Source: Nitrososphaerota archaeon (GTDB taxonomy: Archaea > Thermoproteota > Nitrososphaeria_A > Caldarchaeales > Calditenuaceae). From it: a stretch of DNA of 64,000 nucleotides. Shown piece after piece: positions 1 through 8,119 of the stretch. The position numbers and the translations under genes were made by a program. Under the pieces are notes generated by a model. It saw only the letters and a program-made list of their open reading frames with translations, was not told the DNA's origin and did not search any database. The stretch is taken from the NCBI GenBank assembly GCA_009889515.1, contig WUQR01000139.1:1198377-1262376 (forward strand). Reading direction: 5' to 3'. Numbering within the stretch: the stretch's first letter is position 1; each line of letters starts with the position of its first letter.

Positions 1-254
1 GCAACCTCGAGTGCAGCCTTGTAGATCGCATCACCAATGTGCTTAGGGAGCAATCCAAGCTCTGTGTTAGCCTTCGCTGCGCCAGCCTTGATAAGTCCTA
101 GAGCTTTGATGAACTGGCGTGGCATGGTGAGTTGGGAGAACTTGAAGTTCTCTAGGGCTCTCGCAGTCTGTGCGCCATAATAAGCGGTTACCGGGACACG
201 CATCTCACCCATCGTGTCCTTCTCAATACGATATTCAGGATCTGGGGGTGCCAC
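1..254 (-). CDS. fumC: Class II fumarate hydratase / aspartase family, N-terminal fragment
   Basis: Translating the minus strand from a GTG at 254 gives about 84 residues that run off the window. They contain MGEMRVPVTAYYGAQTARAL, the N-terminal signature of class II fumarases and the related aspartate ammonia-lyases. Fumarase interconverts fumarate and malate in the cytoplasm as part of the citric acid cycle. The catalytic serine loop lies outside the window, so fumarase cannot be firmly separated from aspartase; the YGAQT segment is shared by both. The gene lies 90 bases after moeA on the same strand and may be its operon partner. The GTG start is chosen because the homologous region begins a few residues later and no ATG precedes it in frame. 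Confidence 0.8.
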   Translation of the reverse strand, partial: MAPPDPEYRIEKDTMGEMRVPVTAYYGAQTARALENFKFSQLTMPRQFIKALGLIKAGAAKANTELGLLPKHIGDAIYKAALEV

Positions 255-344
255 GATAAACCAATACTCCCGCGTCTTAATAAGTAGTACCCCTCTCTCT
301 TCCACCTAGATTGAGAATATCCACTTGGTCGCAGGAAGTCATGC

Positions 345-1652
345 TTAATCAGGTTCTTTGATACTTCGCGTAATCCAGAGTGGAATCCTAACCACCACCC
401 TTTCCCCCTTAGCTATGACGGACTTATTGGGCGGCACCTCTATGAATCCATGGGAATAGGTGATTGACGAGATATTGGAGGCGTCGGCGACGTTGGGGTG
501 TGCCTCATACCCTTCACCATCCCGCCGCTTCAGAGTGACCCAGACAATCCTCTTGAAGTCAATCCAGCGCTGAAACTCTACGGTCTCAGCCAAATAGGCG
601 TCAACCTTTATGACAAATTGCTCCAAGTTCGCTTCAAGCATATGCAGCAACACTGGCGCTGCAAGATAGTTAAAGACATTGACCGTAGAGTGTATGAGTC
701 CTGGAAGCATTATTAGGGGCTTGCCACCTATCAACGCTACCCCACCAACTCTTCCTGGCTGTAGCTTAAGCCCCTGTATGAAAAACTCCGCTCGTTTACC
801 CAGCTCAGCGCCAACCAAGTCAATGTCCCCTACACTGGACCCGCCTATCGTTAAGACGCAGTGAGAATTTTTTAAGCCCTGATCTATTGCTGCACCTATA
901 GCCTCCGACCTATCTGGAACAATGTCGTTTCCCACAAGCTCGCAGCCTAGGGCCCTGACCATCTGGGAAACCAGTACCGCGTGTGTATTCAGAATCTTTT
1001 TCCCACTCTCCGCCTCGGCGGGATTATCGGTAAGCTCGTCCCCGAAAGAGAGTATAGTGACCCGCGGAGCCTCGCGAACACTAACCTCGTATACCCTGAG
1101 CGTCTCAAACAGCGAGGCCTTAGCAGCTGATAAAACATCTCCTTTCCTGGCTAATAGTTGGCCGCGACGTACGTCACTCCCAGCCGGGACTACATTCTCA
1201 AATGGACGATATGGGCGAGAGACATAGATCATTGAGCCATCGGTGAAAACATCCTCCTGAGGGACAACCGTGTCAGCGCCTTCGGGGAGATACCCTCCAG
1301 TGTGAATTCTGTACGTTCTGCCTGGCCCTATACGTCCCCCATGCTCTCCGGGCCCAATATGTCCCTCAACAATAAGCCCTACAGGCGCCTCCTCCGAAGC
1401 ACCAGTCAGGTCTGAGCTCCGGGCTGCGAACCCATCCACATGAGACATGTGGAAAGGAGGCAGATCGATCGGCGCAAAAACATCTTCTGCCAATACACGG
1501 CCTACTGTATACCGTGGCATCAAGTTAACTGTGCCTAGTTTTACAGATATGCGGCGTGTGGTCTCTGCTAGGACTTCTTCAACCTCTCTAAACTTTGATA
1601 TCCGCCTATAGCGCCAATCTCTCGGGCTGGCGTCTGACAAGGCTTTCACCAC
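345..1652 (-). CDS. moeA: Molybdopterin molybdenumtransferase MoeA-like
   Basis: MoeA inserts molybdate (or tungstate in many thermophiles) into adenylylated molybdopterin, making the cofactor for hydroxylases such as CO dehydrogenase. The 435-residue protein shows the order expected for MoeA: HVDGFAARSSDL near residue 70 (family VDGYA motif), HTGGYLPEGADTVVPQED near 120 (family TGAxxPxGADAVV motif), and a MoaB-like domain with LTIGGSSVGDIDL and MLPGL around residues 265-320. The start overlaps the end of coxE by 47 bases, which indicates co-transcription with coxD and coxE and points to maturation of a xanthine-oxidase-type enzyme. The C-terminal third is less conserved by eye. Family assignment is firm; molybdenum versus tungsten is not decidable. 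Confidence 0.9.
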   Translation of the reverse strand: MVKALSDASPRDWRYRRISKFREVEEVLAETTRRISVKLGTVNLMPRYTVGRVLAEDVFAPIDLPPFHMSHVDGFAARSSDLTGASEEAPVGLIVEGHIGPGEHGGRIGPGRTYRIHTGGYLPEGADTVVPQEDVFTDGSMIYVSRPYRPFENVVPAGSDVRRGQLLARKGDVLSAAKASLFETLRVYEVSVREAPRVTILSFGDELTDNPAEAESGKKILNTHAVLVSQMVRALGCELVGNDIVPDRSEAIGAAIDQGLKNSHCVLTIGGSSVGDIDLVGAELGKRAEFFIQGLKLQPGRVGGVALIGGKPLIMLPGLIHSTVNVFNYLAAPVLLHMLEANLEQFVIKVDAYLAETVEFQRWIDFKRIVWVTLKRRDGEGYEAHPNVADASNISSITYSHGFIEVPPNKSVIAKGERVVVRIPLWITRSIKEPD

Positions 1653-2766
1653 GCTTCAACGGTTTAATTGACTTTCCGAAGAACCTCAGAAATGAGCTAT
1701 AGTCTTCGAGCACGCTCATTCCCGCTAGAACGTCAATGTAGGGTAGGGCAGTCATCATGCCGATTGTGAGGGGCCTGAAGTTTGGCTTATCCGTGTGCGG
1801 GTTCAGCCATATAATTCTCCCCACCCTCTGCCTTAGATTACTCATACTAAACTTCAGCAATTCGGGCTCACCCGTATCCCAGCCATCACTCACTATAACC
1901 GCGATCCAGCTCCTGTTTAGCATATTGCCATAATTGTCTAAGAAGATTTTCAGGCTGTAGCCTATACGTGTACCACTCCCCCAAAGGTCTATCTCGCTCG
2001 ATAGTCTCCTCCTTATCTCGTCGAAGTCTGTTATCGCGAGAAGATCAGTTATACGCCTCAACCGTGTACTAAAAACGAACACCTCTACGCGCCGCGTAAA
2101 CCTGCTGAATAGGTACATGGCCCTGACGAGCCAGTCAGTATACGTGTCCATCGAGCCGCTGATATCGATAAGAGCTACCAGCCTCGCGCGGGATAGAATC
2201 TTGGTTGATTTTCTCAACTCCATTATCTCTCCAAAAGTTCTAAAACTGTGCCTGATAGTCTTCGCAAACGCTATATCACCCTTCTTTGAGGCGGTTGAGC
2301 GCCTGCCCGGAAGAACGGCTAGCCGTCGACGCATCCTCTTGATTATTCGTTTACCGGTCTTCAGGGCGTGGATATCTATTGGCCTTAGGCTCCTCCTGTG
2401 CAGTGACTCAGCAGGACTATACATTACGAACTGGGTCGAGGCGCTATTCTGGTCCTGCCCCGAGCCTCTCGACATGCCCATCGGCTGCATAGCATACTCA
2501 GAGCCCTCGCCACCCTGTTCACCGGACTCTCCCTCCCCCGTTCCACCTCCTCCAGTGGCAACCTCCTCGAGAGCCTGCTCGATCAGGTGATATTTCGAGG
2601 GGTCCTTCACCATTGTAACACGTATCGCGGTCAGGATGTCCTCGAAGCCCCGATCAATCACGAGGCCTATGGCTTGGCACGCGTCAATGGACTCTGAGAT
2701 GCCAACCTTTAGACCTTGTCTCCTTAAGCTTCTCGCCAGTCCGCAGACGAAATCGTAGAGATGCAT
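1606..2766 (-). CDS. coxE: CoxE-type von Willebrand factor A domain protein
   Basis: The protein has 386 residues: a helical N-terminal part, a glycine/glutamate-rich linker at about residues 71-105, and a C-terminal VWA domain. The MIDAS motif DISGS is at residues 201-205, with a further conserved VSDGWDTGEPE segment. CoxE proteins work with the MoxR-type ATPase CoxD; in Oligotropha this pair is needed to build the Cu-S-Mo cluster of CO dehydrogenase, while in other organisms the pair matures other molybdenum hydroxylases. It starts 2 bases after coxD and overlaps moeA, so the three form a tight operon. The role in CO dehydrogenase maturation is inferred from the gene neighbourhood. Confidence 0.87.
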   Translation of the reverse strand: MHLYDFVCGLARSLRRQGLKVGISESIDACQAIGLVIDRGFEDILTAIRVTMVKDPSKYHLIEQALEEVATGGGGTGEGESGEQGGEGSEYAMQPMGMSRGSGQDQNSASTQFVMYSPAESLHRRSLRPIDIHALKTGKRIIKRMRRRLAVLPGRRSTASKKGDIAFAKTIRHSFRTFGEIMELRKSTKILSRARLVALIDISGSMDTYTDWLVRAMYLFSRFTRRVEVFVFSTRLRRITDLLAITDFDEIRRRLSSEIDLWGSGTRIGYSLKIFLDNYGNMLNRSWIAVIVSDGWDTGEPELLKFSMSNLRQRVGRIIWLNPHTDKPNFRPLTIGMMTALPYIDVLAGMSVLEDYSSFLRFFGKSIKPLKRGESLVRRQPERLAL

Positions 2767-2768
2767 CT

Positions 2769-3683
2769 TTATCCGCTTTTACCCCCCATGCTACCGATCA
2801 TGGAGAGGATCGAGTCGATATCTATTCTCATTAAGTCTTCTTGGGTCTTAATTATGCACGAGAGTGTAGCCATTACAGTTTCCCTGTTTAGATCCCTCGC
2901 CGACAGCCTAGCCAGAGCGTTTGCCCAGTCTAGGGACTCGGAGATTCCCGGCTTCTTCGCAATCTCGGGCCTCTGTCTAACCACATTCACGAAATCAACA
3001 ATCTTAGCCATGACAGACTCGTCCAGCCCCTTTACCTTTAGCTTCAGTATCTTCAACTCCTTTTCCCTACTCGGATAAGACTGGTAATAGTAGAGGCAGC
3101 GCCTCTTCAAACCGTCCCCAATCTCCCTAGTCCTATTCGAGGTAAGTATCACTATGGGCTGCTTCTTACACTTGATTGTCCCTATCTCAGGTATGGTAAC
3201 CTGAAACTCCGCCAAGAATTCGAGGAGGAATCCTTCAAACTCCTCATCAGCCCTATCGATCTCATCTATCAGAAGAACCGGCGGAATCTCGCCTTCATGC
3301 ATCACGGCTGCCAAGAGCGGCCTTTTAAGAAGGAACTTCTCGCTAAAGAGCTCCGACTCAACATCCCTCAAATCACCCTTATTCTCCAGTAGCCTGATGT
3401 AGAGGAGCTGCTTGGGATAGTTCCATTCATATATAGCGTCGGAGGCGTCTAGGCCCTCGTAGCATTGCAGCCGAATTAGGTCGGTTTGAAGAACCTCTGC
3501 AAGAACCTTCGCAATCTCAGTCTTCCCACATCCAGGCTCACCCTCGATCAGAAGGGGTTTGTTCATCTTAATTGCGAGATAGAGCGCGGTAGCTAGGCTT
3601 CTATCTGCAACGTAAAGGTGCTTCTCAAGCTTCTCAATCAGAGTATCTATTGTTAGGCCCTCAAGAAGATCGGCTCTAGACAA
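2769..3683 (-). CDS. coxD: MoxR-family AAA+ ATPase, CoxD-like
   Basis: A 304-residue AAA+ ATPase with Walker A GEPGCGKT at residues 48-55, Walker B LLIDEID at 137-143, sensor 1 LTSNRTRE near 180 and a MoxR-type C-terminal helical lid. MoxR proteins act as chaperones with a VWA partner, here the adjacent CoxE-like protein. In the CO-dehydrogenase system CoxD is the ATPase that helps sulfurate and load copper at the active site. It is the first gene of the coxD-coxE-moeA operon and is divergent from coxG. A TATA-like TTTTATTA on the minus strand lies roughly 40 bases before the ATG. Confidence 0.87.
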   Translation of the reverse strand: MSRADLLEGLTIDTLIEKLEKHLYVADRSLATALYLAIKMNKPLLIEGEPGCGKTEIAKVLAEVLQTDLIRLQCYEGLDASDAIYEWNYPKQLLYIRLLENKGDLRDVESELFSEKFLLKRPLLAAVMHEGEIPPVLLIDEIDRADEEFEGFLLEFLAEFQVTIPEIGTIKCKKQPIVILTSNRTREIGDGLKRRCLYYYQSYPSREKELKILKLKVKGLDESVMAKIVDFVNVVRQRPEIAKKPGISESLDWANALARLSARDLNRETVMATLSCIIKTQEDLMRIDIDSILSMIGSMGGKSG

Positions 3684-3760
3684 CCTATTGATACACCATC
3701 CAATTCACCCGCGTAAACTGACTTAATAAAACTTTGCCCTCATCTTATATTCTCGGTAGA

Positions 3761-3768
3761 TTTATTTA
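3761..3768 (+). promoter_or_regulatory. TATA box of the coxG-like gene
   Basis: TTTATTTA lies 24-31 bases before the ATG at 3792, the spacing expected for archaeal TBP with transcription starting at or next to the start codon. The sequence match is simple and AT-rich, so it is a plausible rather than proven promoter. Confidence 0.5.
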
Positions 3769-3791
3769 GGGGGTAGGCACAATAAGGCTCG

Positions 3792-4235
3792 ATGAGGCTA
3801 GAAGGGTCTTTTGAGACACCTCTCCCACCTCAGAAAGTTTGGCAGCTGGTAACAAACCCGAAACAAATTAGCAAGGCAATCCCCGATCTAAAAAAACTAG
3901 AGGTCAAATCCGACCGGGACTTTGAGGCCGAGTTTAAGGTGAGGCTCGGGGTGTTAAGCGGCACCATAAAGATGGACTTCACATACGTTGATTTGAGAGA
4001 GCCGAACCATGTAACTCTTGTTGGGAAAGGATCGGGCATGCAGTCGACAATCGATTTGAAAATAGACCTAGACATCGTCGACAAAGGAGATAGGCTCTCC
4101 GAAGTGAAGTGGGTGTCGGATGTTACTGTGGGTGGTGCTGCAGCAAGCATTGGTGCAAGGATTATTCAGGACGTGGCAAAGTCTAAGGTAAAGGAGCTTG
4201 TTAATAATCTTAGAAAAATCACAACTGTGGCTTAG
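3792..4235 (+). CDS. coxG: CoxG / SRPBCC (START-like) domain protein
   Basis: The protein has 147 residues and spans a single SRPBCC fold. It begins with MRLEGSFETPLPPQKVW, followed by a DLKKLE segment and a region rich in beta strands (LVGKGSGMQSTIDLKIDL), and ends in a long C-terminal helix; this is the CoxG pattern. CoxG proteins bind hydrophobic ligands. In Mycobacterium a CoxG was reported to shuttle menaquinone to an aerobic hydrogen or CO-oxidising enzyme and tether it to the membrane. The divergent coxD-coxE operon supports the assignment. Its 3' end overlaps the convergent gar1 gene by 17 bases. Confidence 0.85.
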   Translation: MRLEGSFETPLPPQKVWQLVTNPKQISKAIPDLKKLEVKSDRDFEAEFKVRLGVLSGTIKMDFTYVDLREPNHVTLVGKGSGMQSTIDLKIDLDIVDKGDRLSEVKWVSDVTVGGAAASIGARIIQDVAKSKVKELVNNLRKITTVA

Positions 4236-4512
4236 CCTTCTCTGAAGAGCCGGCAAGGCCTGTCTTGCCCTGAAGATAGAGCTTCTCACCTATCTTTAGT
4301 TCTAGCTTCTCGCTAGTCAGCCTCACTAGGATATAGAAGCCGCTAATCTTGCCGAAGATATCTGAGACATAGCCGATAGCCTTACCGTCGGTAGTGCAGA
4401 CTGTCTCACCTAGGCGCGGCATAACATTACCCTTTAAGAGGACGCTCCCCCGTAATATTCTGAAAATCTCTCCAAGAGGTACTAGCCCCTCTTGAGTCAA
4501 CGCTTCTCCCAT
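4219..4512 (-). CDS. gar1: H/ACA RNA-protein complex component Gar1
   Basis: A 97-residue protein with the Gar1 beta-barrel pattern: LPRLGETV-type motif (VMPRLGETVCTTDGKAIGYV), followed by DIFGKISGFYILVR, which corresponds to the GxVxDxFGPVxxPYxxV core. Gar1 is one of four proteins of archaeal H/ACA particles and acts in guide-RNA-directed pseudouridylation of rRNA through contact with Cbf5. Its start overlaps the end of srp19 by 16 bases, so it is translated within the S8e-SRP19 operon. The last 17 bases overlap coxG on the other strand. Confidence 0.85.
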   Translation of the reverse strand: MGEALTQEGLVPLGEIFRILRGSVLLKGNVMPRLGETVCTTDGKAIGYVSDIFGKISGFYILVRLTSEKLELKIGEKLYLQGKTGLAGSSEKAKPQL

Positions 4513-4781
4513 AGGTGCTGTGCAATCAGTTTTATGGCTTGAGTCTTTTTAATATTTTTAGGGGGCTTAACTAGGATTGAGGCATTTTTCCTCCACCAAG
4601 CTGCTGGGTGGCTTTTATCTAAGAGCTCGTATTGCCATCCCAGCTTTTGCAGAGATTTGAGTAAAATTTCTTGTGTGGGGTTTTTGACTGCTAGCTTTAA
4701 TGGGACGCGCCTACCTTCAGACCTGCTTAGGGCTGCGTCAAAATACATCGTCCAGATGATGTAACCCTCTCTCCGTATCAT
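4497..4781 (-). CDS. srp19: Signal recognition particle protein SRP19
   Basis: The 94-residue protein carries the SRP19 signature: an initial strand IIWTMYFDAALSRSEGRRVP, the RRVPL turn that contacts 7S RNA tetraloops, and the C-terminal helix preceded by WWRKNASILVKPPKNIKK. SRP19 binds helices 6 and 8 of archaeal 7S RNA and prepares it for SRP54. The start overlaps the stop of the S8e gene by 4 bases. The length is typical for archaeal SRP19. Confidence 0.9.
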   Translation of the reverse strand: MIRREGYIIWTMYFDAALSRSEGRRVPLKLAVKNPTQEILLKSLQKLGWQYELLDKSHPAAWWRKNASILVKPPKNIKKTQAIKLIAQHLWEKR

Positions 4782-5182
4782 GCTGGACTGGTTGAGACAG
4801 ACTTTATCAACACGGCGTTTATCACACCATCAGTTCCCGGTTTTGATGTTACTCTTGCGTCTCCGAGCTTGGTCTCTATTATCGCTCCTTTCGTTATCAC
4901 CCCCCTCCTCTCAAAATCGCTGTTAGCCGGGTTGGATTTCACACCAAGTATCTCTGTTCTGATAGTCTTTCCGCTGGTGGGGTCGTAGACGTTGGCGAAC
5001 CTATCGGATTTCAGTATTTGTTTAGTTCCACCTCCCCGGGTCCTGATGCTTATCCTTTCTGGCTCGCCGACTGTGCAGAATATCATGTCTCTGCCTCTCT
5101 CGTACCTCCTCTTCTTCCGATGCACCCCCTTCTTACCGCCGCTCTTTTTCCGCTTATGAGAGTCGCTGTGCCACTGGGTCAT
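4778..5182 (-). CDS. rps8e: 30S ribosomal protein S8e
   Basis: The 134-residue protein has the basic N terminus of S8e (WHSDSHKRKKSGGKKGVHR followed by KKRRYERGR), the central strands with the IRTRGGG motif, and the region RRGVITKGAIIET close to the end. S8e is a small-subunit protein found only in archaea and eukaryotes. It stands between the RIO1 kinase, 24 bases upstream, and srp19, which overlaps it. The operon combines ribosome assembly and protein targeting genes. Confidence 0.93.
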   Translation of the reverse strand: MTQWHSDSHKRKKSGGKKGVHRKKRRYERGRDMIFCTVGEPERISIRTRGGGTKQILKSDRFANVYDPTSGKTIRTEILGVKSNPANSDFERRGVITKGAIIETKLGDARVTSKPGTDGVINAVLIKSVSTSPA

Positions 5183-5205
5183 GCTACTGAAGACATGTTG
5201 TTTTT

Positions 5206-5964
5206 CTATATAGGTGTAAGCCCCGACGGTGGTTCTTCACCCGTCAACTCCCTGAATAGGGATTCTTCCTCCCAGGTGTCGGCACCCATGCTCGCGAAGA
5301 AGCGATTTACGTTTCTCAAGTCCCTCATAAGGAGGATTTGAGCGTATGTGTTTGTCAGGGGGACGGCTTGGGAGAGGTCTATGAAGTAGACCGTATTTGG
5401 GTCGGGGGCCATGATGTTAAACTCGCTTAAGTCGCTGTGGACCAGCCGAGCGTCTCTGTAGAGTTTAAAGATGCAGTCGATGACTTTTTCATAGAGTTGG
5501 GAATACTCCTCGACACTGTATCTGGTCTCTCGGAGCAGAGGATATCGAGCACCATCCGAGCCCAGAAAAGACATGACCAGAATATTCCTATGAACTGTGT
5601 AAGGTTTTGGGACAGGGACGCCCGCTTCGAAAGCTGTTTTCAGGTTTCTAAATTCCCGCTTAGCCCAGGCGTCTATGAATTTTCTCAGACTGAGCCCTGG
5701 TCTCTCGAAGTTGTGGTCGCCAGCCACGTATATCATCCTCGTTCTTCGGAACTCTGTGTTGTTTACAAGGTATATTTTGACTGCTAGCTCTGCACCATCC
5801 TTACTTCGCGCATAATATATTCTCGACTCCTTACCTGCACTAACAACGCCGTAAAAGTCTTCGAAGACGCCGCGCCTCATCAGCTCGTAGAGGGATTGGA
5901 GTGTGGCCCGGTCAAAGACCTCCTCAAAGGCGGAAGAGTCCAGTGAGCGATCCTTTTCCAGCAT
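5206..5964 (-). CDS. rio1: RIO1-type serine/threonine protein kinase
   Basis: RIO1 kinases act in late 40S/30S subunit maturation. The 252-residue protein has the RIO features: VVSAGKESRIYYA (ATP-binding loop of RIO type, replacing the classical P-loop), VKIYLVNNTEFRR with the catalytic lysine, GDHNFER flexible loop, LVHSDLSEFNIM catalytic loop, and YFIDLSQAV metal-binding loop. The open frame continues 22 codons upstream of the ATG at 5964 with family-like residues (KLSRAEALADIKNR), but no ATG, GTG or TTG is present there, only CTG. The N terminus may therefore be slightly longer if CTG is used. It heads the S8e-SRP19-Gar1 operon. Confidence 0.9.
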   Translation of the reverse strand: MLEKDRSLDSSAFEEVFDRATLQSLYELMRRGVFEDFYGVVSAGKESRIYYARSKDGAELAVKIYLVNNTEFRRTRMIYVAGDHNFERPGLSLRKFIDAWAKREFRNLKTAFEAGVPVPKPYTVHRNILVMSFLGSDGARYPLLRETRYSVEEYSQLYEKVIDCIFKLYRDARLVHSDLSEFNIMAPDPNTVYFIDLSQAVPLTNTYAQILLMRDLRNVNRFFASMGADTWEEESLFRELTGEEPPSGLTPI

Positions 5965-6032
5965 TCTATTCTTTATATCTGCTAGGGCCTCTGCCCGGCT
6001 TAGCTTCCTGTATAGCCTCTCCCCTCCCTCAC

Positions 6033-6857
6033 TCAGCTCCCATCACCAATAACCACTCCACTACCAGATCCATAGTAAGCTTGTGGCATTCTGCCACCCA
6101 GCCTCACGCGCCTCGCCTCACTCAACGCCTTCTCGTCCACTTCATCCATAACTGCGGATACACCCGGTCTAGCTTCTATCAGCTCTGGGAGATATATATC
6201 ATCGTCATAGTAGATTGGTTTGACTGAGCAGGAGCCGCCAGAATACTTAGGCGGCGACCAGACATTTGCCGCGTAAATGGGTATGCGGTTTTCGAGGCTC
6301 CTGACTTTGAGGTAAAGATGCCAAGCCTCTTTTCCGCGGGAGAGTATCCTTGACGGGTTGAATATGAGTTGAGCATCAGCGAGGGCGAGTGTCCTAACAG
6401 CTTCGGGGTAGACGATGTCGTGGCAGATTACAACACCTATCCGCACCCCTTTAACCACAAAGGTTCTGAAAGATTCCCCTCTCTGGACTATATCGTTCTC
6501 GCGCCTATACAAGTGTATCTTTTCTTGAAAACCGATAACCTCTCCATTACTGCCAATTATCGGGCAGGCGACATGAATCTTCTCCCCCCTAGCGATGTAT
6601 AAGCCACCACCAAGTATGGCGACGCCGTGCTCTTCAGCCAGTTTTTGCAGCCTCTCTATCGCCATTTCACTATCCGCCACGGCTTTTTCCAAATTGTTTA
6701 GAGGGTCAAGGCTAATCCAAGCCTCCGGCAACAGGAATATGTCTGGCTCGCGGTGGTGAAGGAGGTTGATCAACGCCTCCACCTCTTTAAGCCTTTCCTC
6801 TTGATCCTCCCTTAAGGCTAGCTGGAGCACGGCGACCTTCAAGACCGACGCCACCAA
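6033..6857 (-). CDS. Carbon-nitrogen hydrolase (nitrilase superfamily)
   Basis: The 274-residue protein has the nitrilase catalytic triad in order: Glu45 in LLPEAW, Lys113 in FQEKIHLY, and Cys145 in VVICHDIVYPEA. Family members cleave nitriles, amides or N-carbamoyl compounds in the cytoplasm. The substrate cannot be read from these motifs; the ICHD (rather than ICYD or ICWE) context and the length fit the broad amidase/omega-amidase-like branch. The gene ends 68 bases before the RIO1 kinase start and has its own upstream region of about 90 bases, so membership of the ribosomal operon is uncertain. Confidence 0.8.
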   Translation of the reverse strand: MVASVLKVAVLQLALREDQEERLKEVEALINLLHHREPDIFLLPEAWISLDPLNNLEKAVADSEMAIERLQKLAEEHGVAILGGGLYIARGEKIHVACPIIGSNGEVIGFQEKIHLYRRENDIVQRGESFRTFVVKGVRIGVVICHDIVYPEAVRTLALADAQLIFNPSRILSRGKEAWHLYLKVRSLENRIPIYAANVWSPPKYSGGSCSVKPIYYDDDIYLPELIEARPGVSAVMDEVDEKALSEARRVRLGGRMPQAYYGSGSGVVIGDGS

Positions 6858-6947
6858 CTATATTGGTCAATGTTGCTAATAAGTCATGATTCACCAACCT
6901 ACTTGGATGGGGAAAGGTAATAGAGAAGTGTTTGGGGCAGATATCTG

Positions 6948-8114
6948 GTGAAGATGGATAAAGAAAAGCAGCACGATGAAGCTGACGACTCCTGGGTCAT
7001 AAAATATTTTGACAATGTAGGCAACAGTGGAGACATGATAAATCTAGGGATTGGTGAGCCGGATTTCGACATGTTTGAGCCACTCAAGGATGAGGCTGAG
7101 CGCGTAATCAGGCGGGGTTTGAACAAGTACACCATGACTGCCGGAATAGTCGAGCTGAGAGAGGCGATAGCGGAGACCTATAGTAGGAGGTGGGGTGTCG
7201 ACATAGGTCCCGACAACGTTGTAGTGACACCAGGCGCCTCAAGCGCCCTCTTCATGTCGTTAGCCTCGATAATTCGGCCGGGCGACTGGGTGGTTATACC
7301 CACCCCCTCCTTCCCCTCGTTCAAGGCCCTCACCCAGATTTTGGGTGGCAGGGTAGTTGAAGTGGGCCCTCTACCGGAGAGCGACTTCCAGCTCGATGTA
7401 GGGGGTGTCAGGTCGACACTGGGGGAGAAGAGGGCTGCGGTGATACTCAACAGTCCAACAAACCCTACTGGGAGTGTTATTGACGAGCGTGCCTTCTCGG
7501 AAGTGGTGGACCTGTGTAGGAAGAGTGGTGCCTATCTGATATCTGACGAGGTTTACGAGAGGTTTGTATATGGTGTGGAATACACCAGCGCTGCGAAGTA
7601 TTGGGGCGAATACGATAGGATTGTTATAGTTAACAGTTTTTCGAAAACACTTGCAATGACGGGGTGGAGGCTAGGATACATGATAGTGCCTAAGCACTTA
7701 AAGGCTCGCGTCATCAAGCTTCAAGCATACATAAACGCCTGCCCACCTAGTGTCGCACAATACGTCGCACTCTACGCCCTCAGATCCAGCGAGGTGCAGA
7801 AAATGATAGACGAAAAAGTATCGGAGTACTGGAGGAGGCGGGACACTCTCCATAAGGCGTTAAACGCCCACGGAGTATCTACACACCTTCCCAAGGGAGG
7901 GATCTATCTGTTTCCCCGCATACCACTCCCCATAGACTCAGAAACCTTCTGCAACCGTCTCGCAAAAGAGGCGAGGGTGATTACTATTCCGGGGAAGGTG
8001 TTTGGCAAGGGTGGTGAGGGGCATTTCAGGATTACCCTCTCGGCTAGCCCTGAGAAGCTTTTGGAGGCGGCCGAGAAGATTGCCGCCTTCGTTGAGCGCA
8101 CTAGGCCAAAATAA
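6948..8114 (+). CDS. PLP-dependent class I/II aminotransferase
   Basis: The 388-residue protein is a fold-type I aminotransferase of the aspartate-aminotransferase family: LGIGEPDFD near residue 34, YTMTAGIVELREAIA near 61, NSPTNPTG near 168, ISDEVYERF near 199, and SFSKTLAMTGWRLGY with the PLP lysine at 233. Arg near the C terminus (HFRITL) is the usual carboxylate-binding residue. It likely transaminates aspartate, aromatic or branched amino acids with 2-oxoglutarate, but the specificity is not determined here. It is convergent with the membrane regulator gene, 5 bases away. A second ATG two codons later is an equally good start. Confidence 0.88.
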   Translation: MKMDKEKQHDEADDSWVIKYFDNVGNSGDMINLGIGEPDFDMFEPLKDEAERVIRRGLNKYTMTAGIVELREAIAETYSRRWGVDIGPDNVVVTPGASSALFMSLASIIRPGDWVVIPTPSFPSFKALTQILGGRVVEVGPLPESDFQLDVGGVRSTLGEKRAAVILNSPTNPTGSVIDERAFSEVVDLCRKSGAYLISDEVYERFVYGVEYTSAAKYWGEYDRIVIVNSFSKTLAMTGWRLGYMIVPKHLKARVIKLQAYINACPPSVAQYVALYALRSSEVQKMIDEKVSEYWRRRDTLHKALNAHGVSTHLPKGGIYLFPRIPLPIDSETFCNRLAKEARVITIPGKVFGKGGEGHFRITLSASPEKLLEAAEKIAAFVERTRPK

Positions 8115-8119
8115 CCTAA

